Of a stretch of DNA of 64,000 bases, positions 19,714 to 31,868 are shown piece after piece. The stretch comes from Nitzschia sp. pyKryTriq1 (Eukaryota > Bacillariophyta > Bacillariophyceae > Bacillariales > Bacillariaceae): positions 1,736,001 to 1,800,000 of the forward strand of contig OY101115.1 of the NCBI GenBank assembly GCA_956465555.1, given 5' to 3'. Position numbers and translations under genes: made by a program. Positions within the stretch are counted from its first letter, which is position 1; each line of letters begins with the position of its first letter. The notes below the pieces were generated by a model. That model did not search any database and was not told where the DNA came from. It was given only the letters and a program-made list of their open reading frames with translations.

Positions 19714-20946
19714 GATGAACCAGATGTGCGACAACTAGCCCTACTATCGCTGCTGTTTAGTTCGTCAATTGACAGTCCCGGCGTAGCTCAATGAATTCTC
19801 GCTGAAGGAATTGGTGTGTCTATAACTCTCTTCCTTCCATGACCAGGCTGCTTTTGTGAAGTGAGTGCGAGGCGAGGCTTATAGTTGAAATGTGCTACCG
19901 GTAGGTGCTAGAATATTTCTTGTGGCTTGGCAGTCGTTGTACTGTAGCCAACTTGTCGGCTATTCCTTCTCTGTTACTCCTGCTAGCAGTAGCGCTACTG
20001 TTTTGTGGTGTACAAAGTATTCGTACAGTACCGGTAGACAGAAAGAGAGCTGAGGGTGTACCGGTATGGTAGTATGTATGCAGTGATAATGATGTTGTGA
20101 TGATATTGGAAAAATAAATGTTGTGGTTGTGGTGTTGGTGTTTCTGGCTAAAAAAAGCGCGTTCGCAAGCCGCGTTGGCCGCCATGCTCGAGATTCTAAG
20201 CCGTTGGGAACACTGTGATATAAATATGTATGCATATCAGTATGTTTGTAAAAAGGTTTGGCATCCTCCTGTTGTATGTGCATGAATTCATGCTGGCGCG
20301 GCGATCTTGAGGGGGAATCATCATCATCCTCTGACCCAGCTCTCTACTCTCTACTACCGGTACTCAGTGTAGAGTAGAGCTCTAATCTCTCTACTAGTAG
20401 TAGAGAGAGCTCTAGAGAGCTCTAGTTAGAGAGTATGGCGTAGGAGAGAAGAGAGTAGAGAGTAGAGATCTCTACTAGTAGAGTAGTAGAGCGACCACAG
20501 CAGGTAGTATTAGGTACCAATACAATACTTGCATTCGTTCGTACGGGGGTCTTTTTGCTACAAGGAAGTCTTTATGACCCATGACGACTACTACAGTAAG
20601 TACAGTACGAGTACCAGGTACCGTAACATTCGCATGGTCGTCTCTCTATGTTCTACCATGTGCTGTACAATATTTGTACTGGGTACATAGCGGTAGAGAT
20701 GTGTTTTGTACTGGCTACTGTCGTTCCGGCGCAAGAGATTAATTGCTGTTGACCGTCAACATAGTAGCTAAATTAGACAGCATTTTTTCGCTGCTTTACG
20801 ATATACAGTAGCTCCTGGCGTAGTATAGAATGATGGTAGACTACGAAGTTATCGAGAGGCTGTACAATGCGTAGGAGGACGAAGGAGGAATTGCTAGTAG
20901 ATTTCACCATTGGGAATGATGACAAGAAGACACAACAAACGAGTGT
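19714..20946. other. Intergenic region dominated by palindromic repeats
   Basis: No gene is visible. ACCGGTAG/GTAC words appear at 19900, 20035 and 20060. A dense CTCTAC/GTAGAG palindrome cluster lies at 20337-20492, and more GTAC words lie at 20590-20700. The gap separates the 5' end of the single-pass protein gene from the 3' end of the SLC35F6-like gene. Confidence 0.55.
20337..20492. repeat. CTCTACTAGTAGAG palindrome cluster
   Basis: About 155 bp is made almost entirely of TCTCTAC and GTAGAGA words with AGAGCTCT and CTAGTAG centres, so most sub-stretches equal their own reverse complement. Similar, shorter clusters occur at 13880-13925, 29893-29971 and 32170-32206. It lies outside genes; origin unknown. 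Confidence 0.75.
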
Positions 20947-22657
20947 TTAAAGTTTGGCCGAAGCAAGACCTCGAAGTGCTTGAGTGTGGACCGAGATGTG
21001 AGGCGAGTGATCGCCATAAAATGATGACTCCGTTCTCTTCTTGAAAGTTGTCATTCGGTCTTGCCACTCCGCGTCCATATCCTGTTCCTCTTCTTCGGCC
21101 TCAATAGCCTTATACTCTTCACTGTAATTCAATCCGAAAGCAGACCATTGGCCCTCCAATCGAACCGAGCCAGGATTCGGTGCATTATACACCCCTGTAC
21201 CATACAACAGAACGAACATACCACCCACTTGTACCCAGCTCCACTTGGTCCATGGCTCGCCAAAGTCGCCCGAAGATGTGATCACATAGAAAATGAAAAG
21301 ATCCGTTACCCAGACAGTAATGGGTCTGAAATTGTCTAAGATCGCATGCCATACACTGTTGAGCAAAAAGGTGACCTGGTGACGCAAACATGCAAACAGA
21401 AGTAGGGTGAGAAATGTGATTTCCAATTCGGTTGTATTTCATTCCATTGGTCGGCTGAAGGAGCTTACCAGTACTGCGAAAAAGTTGTAAAGGAAAATGG
21501 CTGAAATAGAGTTCATACGGACAAAGCTGGTGAGTTTAGGTTGCGATATGAAGGGGCTAACTGAAATCTGATGGCGCTCACCGAAAAAGTAAACTACAAA
21601 GGAGGACTGAATCACACTGGAATGTGTCACCATGTGCCAAGTATTGTAGAAATCTTCGTAAGATCCATGATCGTCACCAGGGAGATAGTACGCAAGAGGG
21701 TAAACAAAGACAAGGCAGAGGATAGATCCCCACAAACCTTCCATTCCAATCAGCAGAAGTGGTGGCGATGGAATATCCATAGTCATGACCTTTTCCTCGA
21801 AGACGAACTGCATTGCTTGCACGACAGCACCTGACATGACCAAAACAACCCCTAAAAGAGCCTGACCCGATGTATCACTGTCACCGTCAGACTTAGCACT
21901 CTCGTTCAGGATCGCGGTTCCGCCCACTAGGACCACGCTAACGACATTCCAAAACACTCCAACCCATTGGAATCCGAAAAGTGAATCACCGAGTACATGT
22001 TGCTTCATCAGTGCCACAAAAATGATACCTGATCCCCGAAGCAGCTGGTAAATACTAACATCGATGTACTGGAGACCCATCATACAGAGAGCCGTAGCTC
22101 CCAGGTCGAAGACAGAAGGGATAGCCAAGAAAAAATACATCCAAACAGGGAGCGCTTGGGTGGGCGGTGTCTCGTCGTCTGCTTTTTGTGCAACAAGTAG
22201 TCTATCGGTTTCTGTGGCCCCCGAACCTTGGCTCTTCGCGCTTTTGTCGTTGCCCGCATTTTGTGCTGGGGTGTGGGTGTAGCCGGGGAATGGGATCTTA
22301 AAGAAGATCACAATGAAGTGCATGATGAGACCAAAAACCATTCCAACAAACATTCCGAATGTCTGGAAGATCGGTTTGCGGAATACTTCTATTTCTCCTG
22401 TGATCCCCTCCCCCTTGAGTTCCATCATTGTCTTTGAACCTGAATCATCGAGAGAAGTAATTATTTTTATTTTCATATAGCAGGAGAAGAGAGACATGGT
22501 GAGAAACGAGAAAGATTTCTTCAACCATGCAATTTATCATACGCGAGCCGTCGAATAACTCACAAATTGAGCAGGCAGTTCCCGAGATAATTGCTGCAAT
22601 AAAAATCAGCAGCTCGGTCAGCCCACATTTATTGTTGGAATCATGTCCTCCTCCCAT
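20947..22657 (-). CDS. SLC35F6-like drug/metabolite-transporter family protein, 4 exons including a 32-nt microexon
   Basis: Exons 22657-22564, 22439-21582, 21500-21469 and 21375-20947 join in phase to 470 aa with about ten membrane helices. The family is the DMT superfamily (SLC35F6-like), mostly carriers in endomembranes; the substrate is unknown here. Visible hallmarks are GLQYIDVSIYQLLRGSGIIF, the VVQAMQFVFEEKVM segment, and TFLLNSVWHAILDNFRPITV near the C-terminus. Exon 3 is only 32 nt and encodes IFLYNFFAVL inside a helix; leaving it out breaks the frame. The C-terminal 70 residues are acidic and cytosolic-looking. Its start faces the tandem ATP-grasp gene across a 1057-bp gap. Confidence 0.88.
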
Positions 22658-23714
22658 ATTAACAAGCTTTATTCAGAAGTTTAATCTGATCTGTATGCTT
22701 GCGTAGTAGCTAGCGGCAAGGATGTAAGAATAATGTCAAGAAGTCTTGAAGCGGATTGGAGGTGGTGGAGGTGTCGCGCTGTTCGTTGCTTTGTAGCTAC
22801 GGTCGGTACTCGTACAGTAGCAGATAGGGAGTGCACCGTATTTGGCAGTCATCTTGCCGATGGTTCTGTTGGCTGTCGGTCCCCGCGATGGTCCCTCCTG
22901 CGGTGGTAAAAAATCTTGGATCTTGGCGTCGTTCGATCGTCGATCGTCGGTCGTCGGGCGGTGTTCCCGAAGATGTGACGAGTTTTTAGTCAGTGACGCG
23001 GGTTGGATGCAAGTTCAGTAAGTCTCGCCTGCGCAGACGAGAGCCCAACCGCCGACCGCGAGAGGCGAAGGGCGAAGGTAGGAGGAGTCTCACACCTCTC
23101 CAGCGATCTGTTTACCAAAATGAACGATAAAGGTACTAACTCGAAAAAAAAATCTCCTTCGCCTGACGATCTTTCCCTGCTTTGAGGAGTGGGCGGAGCG
23201 AACTTCCAAATGTTCCCGACGATTTTGATTGGTTCAACGACATATGACCGTTACAATAGTGACATACGCACAGACTGGGCGAAATAACGTGAACTTTCAC
23301 GTCGTGCGATGATATCGGTACCAGTACGACGTGATACTCCTACTATCGCCCCCACAGCAGTATTACTTCGTCGCTGCTCGCTCGTCGGACGCAGACGAAA
23401 GACGACGATCTGGATCGACGATCCGATCTCGGGTTTTCGATACGAGAAAGTGCAGAAGTGGGAACTGCCACGACCGTCGTCCCAAAGTTGCGCATGATCA
23501 ATCGAGGATTACAAAAGAGAAGACTCGTTCACAACTTCTAGAATCTCTAATCTTGAAGACACAAAAGGTTTATTCGTCATCTATCTATCGACACTGCGGC
23601 AGCTGAACACTGAACCCTCATTCCAATTCCAATTCCAATTCTATTCTCCAAACAAGCGGAATCTTTGTAGGTTTGCGAACTCGAAGAACAACAAACAACA
23701 GACAACAAACAACA
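22658..23714. other. Divergent promoter and 5' UTR region (SLC35F6-like/ATP-grasp)
   Basis: No gene is supported. A CGATCGTCG-rich stretch lies near 22930-22965. A TTCCAA hexamer microsatellite (23621-23641) and a CAA/ACAACA-rich leader (23687-23714) come just before the ATP-grasp ATG. Such unstructured CAA-rich leaders suit efficient translation, which is an inference only. Confidence 0.5.
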
Positions 23715-26702
23715 ATGCCTCCTATTGAAAACATTCCGGAGTCCGGCTACCTAGCGGAAAAAAAGGCAGTCGTCATCGTAGACCCCTATTCCACAGCATG
23801 CATTGTGGCACAAGAAATTGCAAAGCGTGGCTATTTGGTCATCGCTTTGTGGACCAAGGGATTCAACGATGAAATGAAAACCCATGTTCCTGCGAGCTGT
23901 GGCTACATGGACTACTTTGCCGAAGTCGACGAAGCGGACTCTCTTGAAGAGACCAAGGCCTCAATCCTGACAGCTACTGCAGGCCATGAACTTGCCGCCT
24001 GCGTTGCTGGCGGTGAAGCTGGTGTGGACTTTGCAGATGTCTTGTCGGAATACCTTGGCCTCCTCACCAACGGCACGCAGATTCCAAACCGTCGCGACAA
24101 GAAGCTGCAACAAGAATTGATCAAGAAAATTGGCCTTCGATCTGTCCGACAAGCTGGAAGTGACAACTTCTCTGAGGTTGAGCCTTTTCTGAGAACCGAG
24201 CCCTTCCCCGTGGTTCTCAAGCCAGTGGAATCAGCCGGATCCGACGGGGTCAAGCTGTGCTACACATTTGACGAAGCCAAGGAACACTTCGACCTATTGA
24301 TGAGAAGTCAAATGGTCAACGGTGGTGGATGCCCTGCTGTCCTGTGTCAAGAGTTCTTGAAAGGAAAAGAATATGTCATTGATCACGTCTCACGTGATGG
24401 AGTCCACAAGACAATGATGGTGTGGGTTTACGACAAGCGGTAAGCCTGGTACTGACGTCTTTTCTCTTTTGACTTGATTGATTGATTCGCCTCTCGCTCA
24501 TTTTATATTTGATTTTCCGGTACACCCAACCCACTCAGTCATGCCAATGGAGCAGCTTTTGTGTACTATGGCATGGAACCTGTTGATATCTCCTCGCCCG
24601 AGGCCAAAATCCTCATCGCTTACACTAGACGTGTCCTAGATGCCATGGAAATCAAGCATGGTCCCACCCACGCCGAGGTCATGATGACTGCAGATGGCCC
24701 CTGCTTGGTTGAAATGAACTGCCGTGCCCATGGAGGTGATGGAAACTGGCGCCCCCTTGGTAGAGCTCTCACTGGGGGCTACTCTCAAGTCGAGGCAACT
24801 GTGGATGCCTTCCTTGACCCAGCTGCTTTCAAGAAAATTCCTGATGTTCCCCCTACCCCTTTCAAGGCATCGGGGCAGGAGGTAATTCTCGTTTCCTATT
24901 CACAAGGGAAAGTAAAGAGCATGCCTGGTTATGATGTGATGAAACAACTACCCTCTTTCGTGTGTCTTGAGACCGGCATCAAGAATGGGTCTACAATTGA
25001 TTTCACAATCGATTTGCTGACAGGGATCGGAAGCGTCATTTTGATGCACAAAGATAAGGAGGTGGTCAAGCGTGATATTGATTTCATTCGCTATATGGAG
25101 ACAATCAATGGTGTCTTCGTTTACGAAACAAAGCTGGAGAACTTGAAAAGACCGCACGCCGAAGATGTCGTCATGGGCCAGGTATCAGGTAGGATGCACA
25201 CCGGAAAGCCTCCTCGCCACCAGAGAGTGTTTTCTTCGGATGGTCCCTCCCTTATTCGACACTTGTCGAACGATCGACCAGAACTCCGTGGGCCTTTGGT
25301 GAAAAGAATGACGACTGTCGACAGCTCCAAGGAAGCCGTTATCATTGTTGACCCATACTCAACAGGCGCCGTCGTAGCTGAAGAAATTATGAAACGAGGT
25401 TTCAGCTGCATTGCCCTATGGACGCGTGGGTTTGCTCCTGAAATGAAGACGCATGTTCCTATCAGCTGCGGAATGCTCAATTATTTCGACGAAATTGACG
25501 AAGGAGAATCACTAGACGATACGATGAAAATTGTCTACAAGGCTGCAGGCCAGTTGCGAGTCGTTGCTTGCATTGCTGGAGGAGAGGCTGGGGTGGATCT
25601 TGCTGACATTCTGTCTGAGAAAATGAATCTCCGGACCAACGGGACGTCTATTCCGAACAGAAGAGACAAAAAAATCCAGCAAGAGCTTATCAAAAGCCAC
25701 GGTCTGCGATCGGTTCGTCAAGCTGGCGGTACCAAGTTTTCAGAAGTCGAAAAATTTCTCAGGACGGAACCCTATCCTGTTGTCTTAAAACCTGTTGAGT
25801 CTGCTGGATCGGATGGGGTGAAACTTTGCCATTCGTTCGATGAAGCAAAAGAGCACTTTGAAGTCCTCATGCGAAGTCAAATGGTAAATGGTGGTGATTG
25901 TCCAGCAGTTTTGTGTCAAGAATTTCTGCGCGGAAAGGAGTATGTGGTGGATCATGTGTCCCGTGATGGTGAGCATAAGGCTGTCATGCTCTGGGTTTAT
26001 GACAAGCGGCCCATGCACGGCAGCGCCTTTGTCTATTTTGGATGCATCCCGGTTGACAGTGAATCTCCCGAGGCAAAGATTTTGATCCCCTACGTTCGAG
26101 GTGTCCTTGATGCCTTAGAATTCAAGAACGGGCCTTCGCATGGAGAGGTTATGATGACACCGGATGGACCGTGCTTGGTGGAGATGAATTGCCGTGCACA
26201 CGGAGGAGACGCAAACTGGCGCCCGTTGTGTCGCGCCTTGACAGGTGGATACTCTCAAGTGGAGGCAACGGTTGATTCTTATTTGGATAAAGCTGAATTC
26301 TCCCGGTTACCGAGCAAACCCGTAAGCCCATTCAAGGCAGCTGGCCAAGAAGTCATCCTGGTCTCATGCGCAAGAGGAGTTGTTCGGTCAACTCCAGGCT
26401 TCGAGGAGATAAAAAATCTCCAGAGTTTTGTGTACTTGGAAACAGGTGTAAAACCTGGCACGCACGTGGACTATACCATTGACTTGTTCACCGGCATTGG
26501 TAGCGTGATCCTTATGCATCATGACACGTCCGTTTTGGAGGCCGACGTTGAGCGAATCAGACAAATGGAGAGGGAGAACCAACTGTTTACTTTCGAACAT
26601 CAAGTCGGCCTTTTGAGTTCACCATCGATCCAGAACCTTGATTTGAATGCCGGGCCTAAACACAATCGTACTATTTCTGTCGACCGATTCGACATGTATT
26701 AG
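23715..26702 (+). CDS. Tandem ATP-grasp ligase-like protein: two complete modules in one chain, 2 exons
   Basis: Exons 23715-24439 and 24539-26702 join in phase to 962 aa. The chain holds two homologous modules, about residues 18-485 and 508-945. Each starts with IVDPYST and a pre-ATP-grasp fold. Each then shows the ATP-binding strand VVLKPVESAGSDGVKLC, the CQEFL.GKEYV.DHVSRDG stretch, and the metal-binding end DGPCLVEMNCRAHGGD.N. That pattern matches carboxylate-amine ligases of the BacD/carnosine-synthase type, which form amide bonds via acyl-phosphates. Both modules keep these residues, so both may be active. The modules are joined by a polar linker of about 20 residues. The single intron lies in module 1 at YDKR|H; module 2 lacks one at that place. 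The substrates are unknown. An AATAAA lies 27 bp past the stop. Confidence 0.88.
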
Positions 26703-26864
26703 AAAAAGTATTTCTTGAAGACAACGAAAATAAAGAGTCTTGTTTAACTTTCAAACCCGAGTACGATGCACTTCTTTAGAGCGATGTCTCGCTCTCTGCT
26801 CTTCCTACTGGTAGTACTGGTGCATGAAAATGTTACAGGATTCGTGTGCCTATACGGCAGTCTA

Positions 26865-29042
26865 CTATAGACTGTCTTGACGCTTTATTCCTTTGCCTCC
26901 AGTAAGCCGTCCAGCCGTCAACGGCTTACCATCGGCGCTGGTCACCACCCTCGGGGCACTTGGCTTTGTTCGGTATAGTTTACTGAGCAATGATTTTTTC
27001 ACCTTTTTCTCTTTCTTGTTTGCATCGCGCTGGCTCATCGATGGACCGGCACGCATGGAACCTTGCTTGTAGAGAACAGGACCACTTCCGTACTTCAAGT
27101 ACGCCTGGTGCCGCTTCGATCGCAACAAAGGCGACTCTTCGTCAGATGAGTAATCCGTTGAAGGCTTCCTTCGGTGCCGTGATGGTCGCTTCATGACAGG
27201 TGTTTTCACCATTTCAGTTGCTTTTTCTTCGATTGTTGCAACATAATCCCTTACAGATGGGAGCAGATTGATAAAAACTCCTAACATAGCTATTCCAAGG
27301 AGGACCCAAAAATAGGAGTCAATTTTGGCAGTGACATAATCTTCGATTCGGTGAATGCTCGGAGTTCCCCGTGCGTTCTGAAACCACTTTTTGCACCCTT
27401 GATAAAGAAAGATACACAAAACATTGGGCAGTCCACCCACGCAAAAAAGATTGACGGCACTTGCCAGTACTTTGGCATCCGGTGGAGCTGCCGTGAAGGC
27501 GGCTTCGTAGGCCGCTGAAACAGCAAAGATTTCCCCTGCTCCGATGAGAACATACGCCAAGGACTGCCACAAGATGTTCACCCTTCCACCGGTTGCCTCA
27601 AAGGTCGCACGGATCTTGTATTCCATAAAGATAGCCCAGCCGACAGCCAAAACTCCAAGGATGGATCCAAGCGCAAATTTGTATGTGGTCGGAATCTTAA
27701 TTCCTCTAGTGGCTAAGGCTGGGTAGCCATAGGTGCCCACCATGTATCCAAAGAATAACACACTGACAGCGTCGGCATTATTCATGCTAGCAGCATCGAT
27801 GAATCCAAACGCCTTTTCCATGACTGTTCCTTGCACAATGAAAGTGGTAGCCATTTGGGAATAAGCAATATTGAAGGGAATGATCAAAAGCGAGATACGT
27901 AGCACCGATCCCAGGCTAACTACCGAATTATCTCCGCCATTCGTTACTTTGGGCGCGGCGGCGAAGAGTTCTCCAGAAGGACTGTGAACTACATATCGTT
28001 TGCTACCTAGAAGGAACAGCGCCACTCCAATACACATCATGCCTACGGGATACGAATACGCCAGAGTGACATCCGATTGTGCCATGATCGGAACAACGAT
28101 TCCACCAATCAATGCCCCAATGTTGATGCACACTGTAGAAATGGGAAGGATAAAAAGAGTTGTGTGAGAAAGCGAATCACAACAGGACTGGTTCTGTACA
28201 AGAACAAGTACCATGTCTGCGCGCAGCTTTTACTTACTGTAAAAATTGACGTAATAGGACTCGATCAGAGAGGACTGTAACAGAGGATGAAATTGCTTGG
28301 CACCAAAGACGTTGACGATGGACTTGACGACTCCCGTCCCTGTGGGCCACAGCAACAATAGGCCAAATGACATGGCAGCTTTGTTGAAGGTATCACCCAG
28401 CAGATATGGCACAGTAGAGAGCATGATCAAAATAAGTCCAGGTAGGTACAGGGCGACTGCGCCAAAGAGAATAGCGAAGAAGTCCCCCATCAATGCGTCG
28501 GCAAGATATGCTCCCACAAACGGCATCGTGTAAGCTACGGCAGTTGCAATCGACACATAAGAGGACGCCCCCACAGCTGTCATTCCAGCGTTCCAGCTGT
28601 GATCGTAAGCTCCGGTGAGATAGGATGTCTGGGTGTACTGGATTCCATAGAAGGAAAATCTCTCGAGCAGTTCCACGAGAAGAATGAAGATGACCGAATA
28701 GAACATGGGCTGCAAAGCGTACGTGGAAACGTCGCCCTTCTCGTTGACGTGGCGAAGAGGTCGTTCCTTGTTGCCGCTGAGACAAAAGTCGGGTAGACTA
28801 GGCAACTGTTCCTCCGATGAGATGTTTGTCGGCAGGTCGTCGTCTGGGTATTGATCCTGCGAGGATCCGAACTCCGGGGACGACGATCGACTGTACGTGG
28901 ACGGGGACGGCTTGGGAGAGGGTCCAGAAGATATCGCGGTCAGCACGATCTTCTGCTGACCACCTCCTGTCGACGAAGGTCTAGGAGGGCCCGGCGATGC
29001 GGGAACTCCAGACAGAGTCAATCTTTGAGTCTCGTCCGTCAT
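26865..29042 (-). CDS. POT/PTR family proton-coupled peptide transporter, 2 exons
   Basis: Exons 29042-28238 and 28132-26865 (intron 105 bp) join in phase to 690 aa. POT/PTR carriers import di- and tripeptides, or nitrate in some branches, with protons. The proton-coupling signature is present as ELLERFSFYGI (ExxERF.YYG type) in helix 1. About 12 hydrophobic segments follow, with FGAKQFHPLL and the family-like junction YYVNFYMCINIG across the intron. The first 95 residues are a Ser/Pro-rich cytosolic extension. The C-terminal 100 residues are basic and contain SDEESPLLRSKR, a possible dileucine (ESPLL) sorting signal. It is convergent with the tandem ATP-grasp gene, with 162 bp between stops. 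Confidence 0.9.
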
Positions 29043-30962
29043 TTCTCAATGTGTAGTAAATATATGAATATTCCAATCTGTTTTTCCGTCAGCCCTTGAC
29101 ACTTGACACTTGGCACTGACTTGACACTGTCAATGGTCTACCGGTACTGGTAGTCTACTTGAAGCAACAGACACAACCGAACAAAAACAAAAGTCAAAAG
29201 TGGAGGCAAGGCCTGGATGCAAAAATCTGTATTGGTATTGGTTAATACAAGTTGAAAGTAGTAGAGTACTCGTATCGTACATGCATTTCCTGCCTGACCT
29301 ACTGGATGGAGGTAGACTAGTAGACTTCTGGACGAGTTCTGGAGAGCAAACAAAAGTAAAATAAATGCTCGTACAGTACTTGTGGTACATACAGTCAAAC
29401 ATCAAACAACAAACAACCGTGACCGACCGTGACCGTGCGTGGGGGTGCATCCATTATCATTACAGTATCTGCATTGTTGACGAGATACTGTATGTATGGC
29501 GAATGGCGACGCCCGATTCCGCTCTTCGTGATGTACAGTACAAGTATTTACTGTTCGAATACTACTACCGGTAGACTACCAGTACTCATCACTCGTACAC
29601 AAAAAAATGCGGTCGTCGGTCGCCGGGAGGCACAGGACGGAGAACCGTTGGGTACACGTACTGGTATGTGGTTCTCTGGGAGAACCAAACCATATGCGCG
29701 TCGAAGTGCGCATCTGGTACGCATGCTCTCGTCATACATATCTCTTGCGTCAGAGGTCGGAGGGGCAATGACGAGCGACGACTGACGACGACTGACACTC
29801 GTCCTCCCTCCCCCCTCCCCCTCATCTCAGACGAAGCAAGAACAAGCTCTATGCAGTACTACCGGGGGTAGTATCATACCTGGTAGCACATATGCTCTAC
29901 TCTCTCTCTACTAAAGTAGAGTAGAGTAGAGTACTGTACTTGTAGTCTAGTAGTAGCTCTCTAGTAGTAGCGAGGAAATGAGAGAGGAGCAGGACGTACG
30001 GGTATATAGTACATACCGGTACAACAAGCAGAGCAGTATACCGGAGCCATAATGCTCTCATCACCACTAGTCTCATAAATCTACTAAGCTCCTCTTATTG
30101 ATTTACTTCACACGTAGTGACAGTGCAGCCACGGGCGACAAAACCCAACTCCGGAGAAAACTCCACTACCTCTACCGCCCCTGTAGTTGGAGCAAATCCG
30201 TTTCCGCTTTCACAAATGTTCTTGTTACAATGACAGTAACAAGTGTAGGAAGTGTCTAAGGTGTAGCCTTAGTAGTATTGGCAAAAATTAAAGCTGCTAC
30301 ACTTGCCACGTGTAGGGCCGACTACGACGACTATTCTATCTACACTGTAGTACTCGTACACATACGAATACATACACCCCGGTAGAGGGCTCCCTCCTGG
30401 GACTAACTACTGTACGAGTACTTCGAAGGGAGACCTCTCGAGTCAGTCACGAGTACTGGTACCTACCGGTACCGGTACGCGGGTACGGTACCAGGAGGTA
30501 TGTACTCTACTGTACTCGTACAGTACTGAGTACTACTCTCTATACTAGAGATGACCGGTCGAGAGAGAGACAGGGCGAAGGGGAGAGGAGGAGGAGTCCA
30601 ATATGTTCTAAACAACAGGTATATTGGATACTTCGTATGGTACTTCTAGAGATGCCCCCTATTTACTTTCTTGGGACTGTTTATTTTTAAAAGTCCCGAC
30701 TCTGATTTGGTGTGGGTCCCTCTCTACCGGTAGCTGAGATTTGTCTTTAGAGAACAACACAAAAAAGATATAGGGAGAGTGTACCAGCAGTCTGTCAGTA
30801 CAGTAGTATACTTGTTCGAGGGTGCAGGAAGTTGTAAGTTGCAAGTACAACAACAAGGGCACTACTCTTCTTTCACATCGTCCGGTACCACCAGACGATC
30901 ATAGCACCAGTTTCAGAAAATGCATTTGACACTTTGTGATTAGCAAGGAAAAGAAAAGCGCC
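29043..30962. repeat. 1.9-kb intergenic repeat field (GTAC and GTAGAG words), no gene
   Basis: This is the longest gene-free gap of the first 50 kb. GTAC/ACCGGT words recur through 29140-29160, 29360-29400, 29535-29600, 29860-30040 and 30340-30540. A CTCTAC/GTAGAG palindrome cluster lies at 29893-29971. Frames here are short, arginine-rich and without motifs. It sits 5' of the PTR gene and 3' of the YqgF gene. Confidence 0.6.
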
Positions 30963-31868
30963 TCATCGCTTCCTTTGCCTTTTCTTTTTCTTCTTCTTTC
31001 TAATGTCTTCAGACAGTTCTGACTCAAAAAGTCTATCCCGCTCCATAGCTTCTTTCCTCCATTGAAGTCTAGACGCCCGATCTTCTATCGCAGCCTGTGT
31101 CAATGCTTCTTCTTCCTTCCTTTGCTGCTCACGAATTTCTTCATACTTTCGCAATGCTGCATCGGTAACTTCAACCCGTTCTGCACCCTCCCCGCTGTCT
31201 TCATAGAAATTCTCCAAAATGATGCAAGCAGCTTCTGCATCGATGGTACCATAAAGAAAACGACCTGGATTTTTACTGTGAGCACGAGCAGCAGCTTCTT
31301 TTGACGTATATCGTTCGTCCCACATATAAACGGGGCAATCCGGACCAAATTCATAGAGCACTTTATGTGCCAGCTCGGACGCAAATATCCGGGTAAGATT
31401 GGTTTGCTCGGCTTCTGTCCCGTTCTTGTGCAGAGGTAAACCTACAATCACTTGTCTAGCCTGTTCGGCACGGCAAATCTCCACCACACGGTCACAAGCT
31501 TCGGTGTTGTTCAAATCCGTCAATATTTCTAGCGGTTTGGGATTGTAGCCCACCGTTACCGCCACGCCAGTGCGCACCAAGCCGTAGTCGACTCCCACTG
31601 ATTTCACTCCCAGAAGTGGACAATTGTTCCGAGTTATTGAGGCGGCAGCTTGAAGCACTGTTTGTGAATAAGATGAACCATCTTCATTATCAAGCAAATA
31701 AGAACCTGTAGAAGACGTTGCAAAGGGAAAATCTTTACTCCCCGCGAAGAGTCTCGACACTAAGGTGACTGGTCGCGCGATGAAAAAAGCTTCCGAACCA
31801 ACCAGAAATATGAACAAGAAGAATGCGGGTACTCCCGGCATGTGAAGTGATGATCCCTTCTCCCTCAT
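30963..31868 (-). CDS. yqgF: YqgF/RuvX-like RNase H-fold nuclease, probably plastid
   Basis: The gene encodes 301 aa from ATG 31868; the frame is open further upstream but only from TTG. Bacterial YqgF (RuvX) is an RNase H-fold nuclease linked to pre-16S rRNA 5' maturation and once proposed as a Holliday-junction resolvase. Visible hallmarks are SVGVDYGLVRTGVA (catalytic Asp94), RQVIVGLPLHKNGTE, WDERYTSKEA (second acidic site) and IDAEAACIIL with the last Asp. Residues about 13-24 form a signal peptide ending SEA|FF, which fits the diatom plastid-import rule. A plastid rRNA-maturation role is therefore likely. The C-terminal 60 residues are a charged helix ending in a Lys/Arg run, an extension not found in bacterial forms. 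Confidence 0.88.
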   Translation of the reverse strand: MREKGSSLHMPGVPAFFLFIFLVGSEAFFIARPVTLVSRLFAGSKDFPFATSSTGSYLLDNEDGSSYSQTVLQAAASITRNNCPLLGVKSVGVDYGLVRTGVAVTVGYNPKPLEILTDLNNTEACDRVVEICRAEQARQVIVGLPLHKNGTEAEQTNLTRIFASELAHKVLYEFGPDCPVYMWDERYTSKEAAARAHSKNPGRFLYGTIDAEAACIILENFYEDSGEGAERVEVTDAALRKYEEIREQQRKEEEALTQAAIEDRASRLQWRKEAMERDRLFESELSEDIRKKKKKKRQRKR

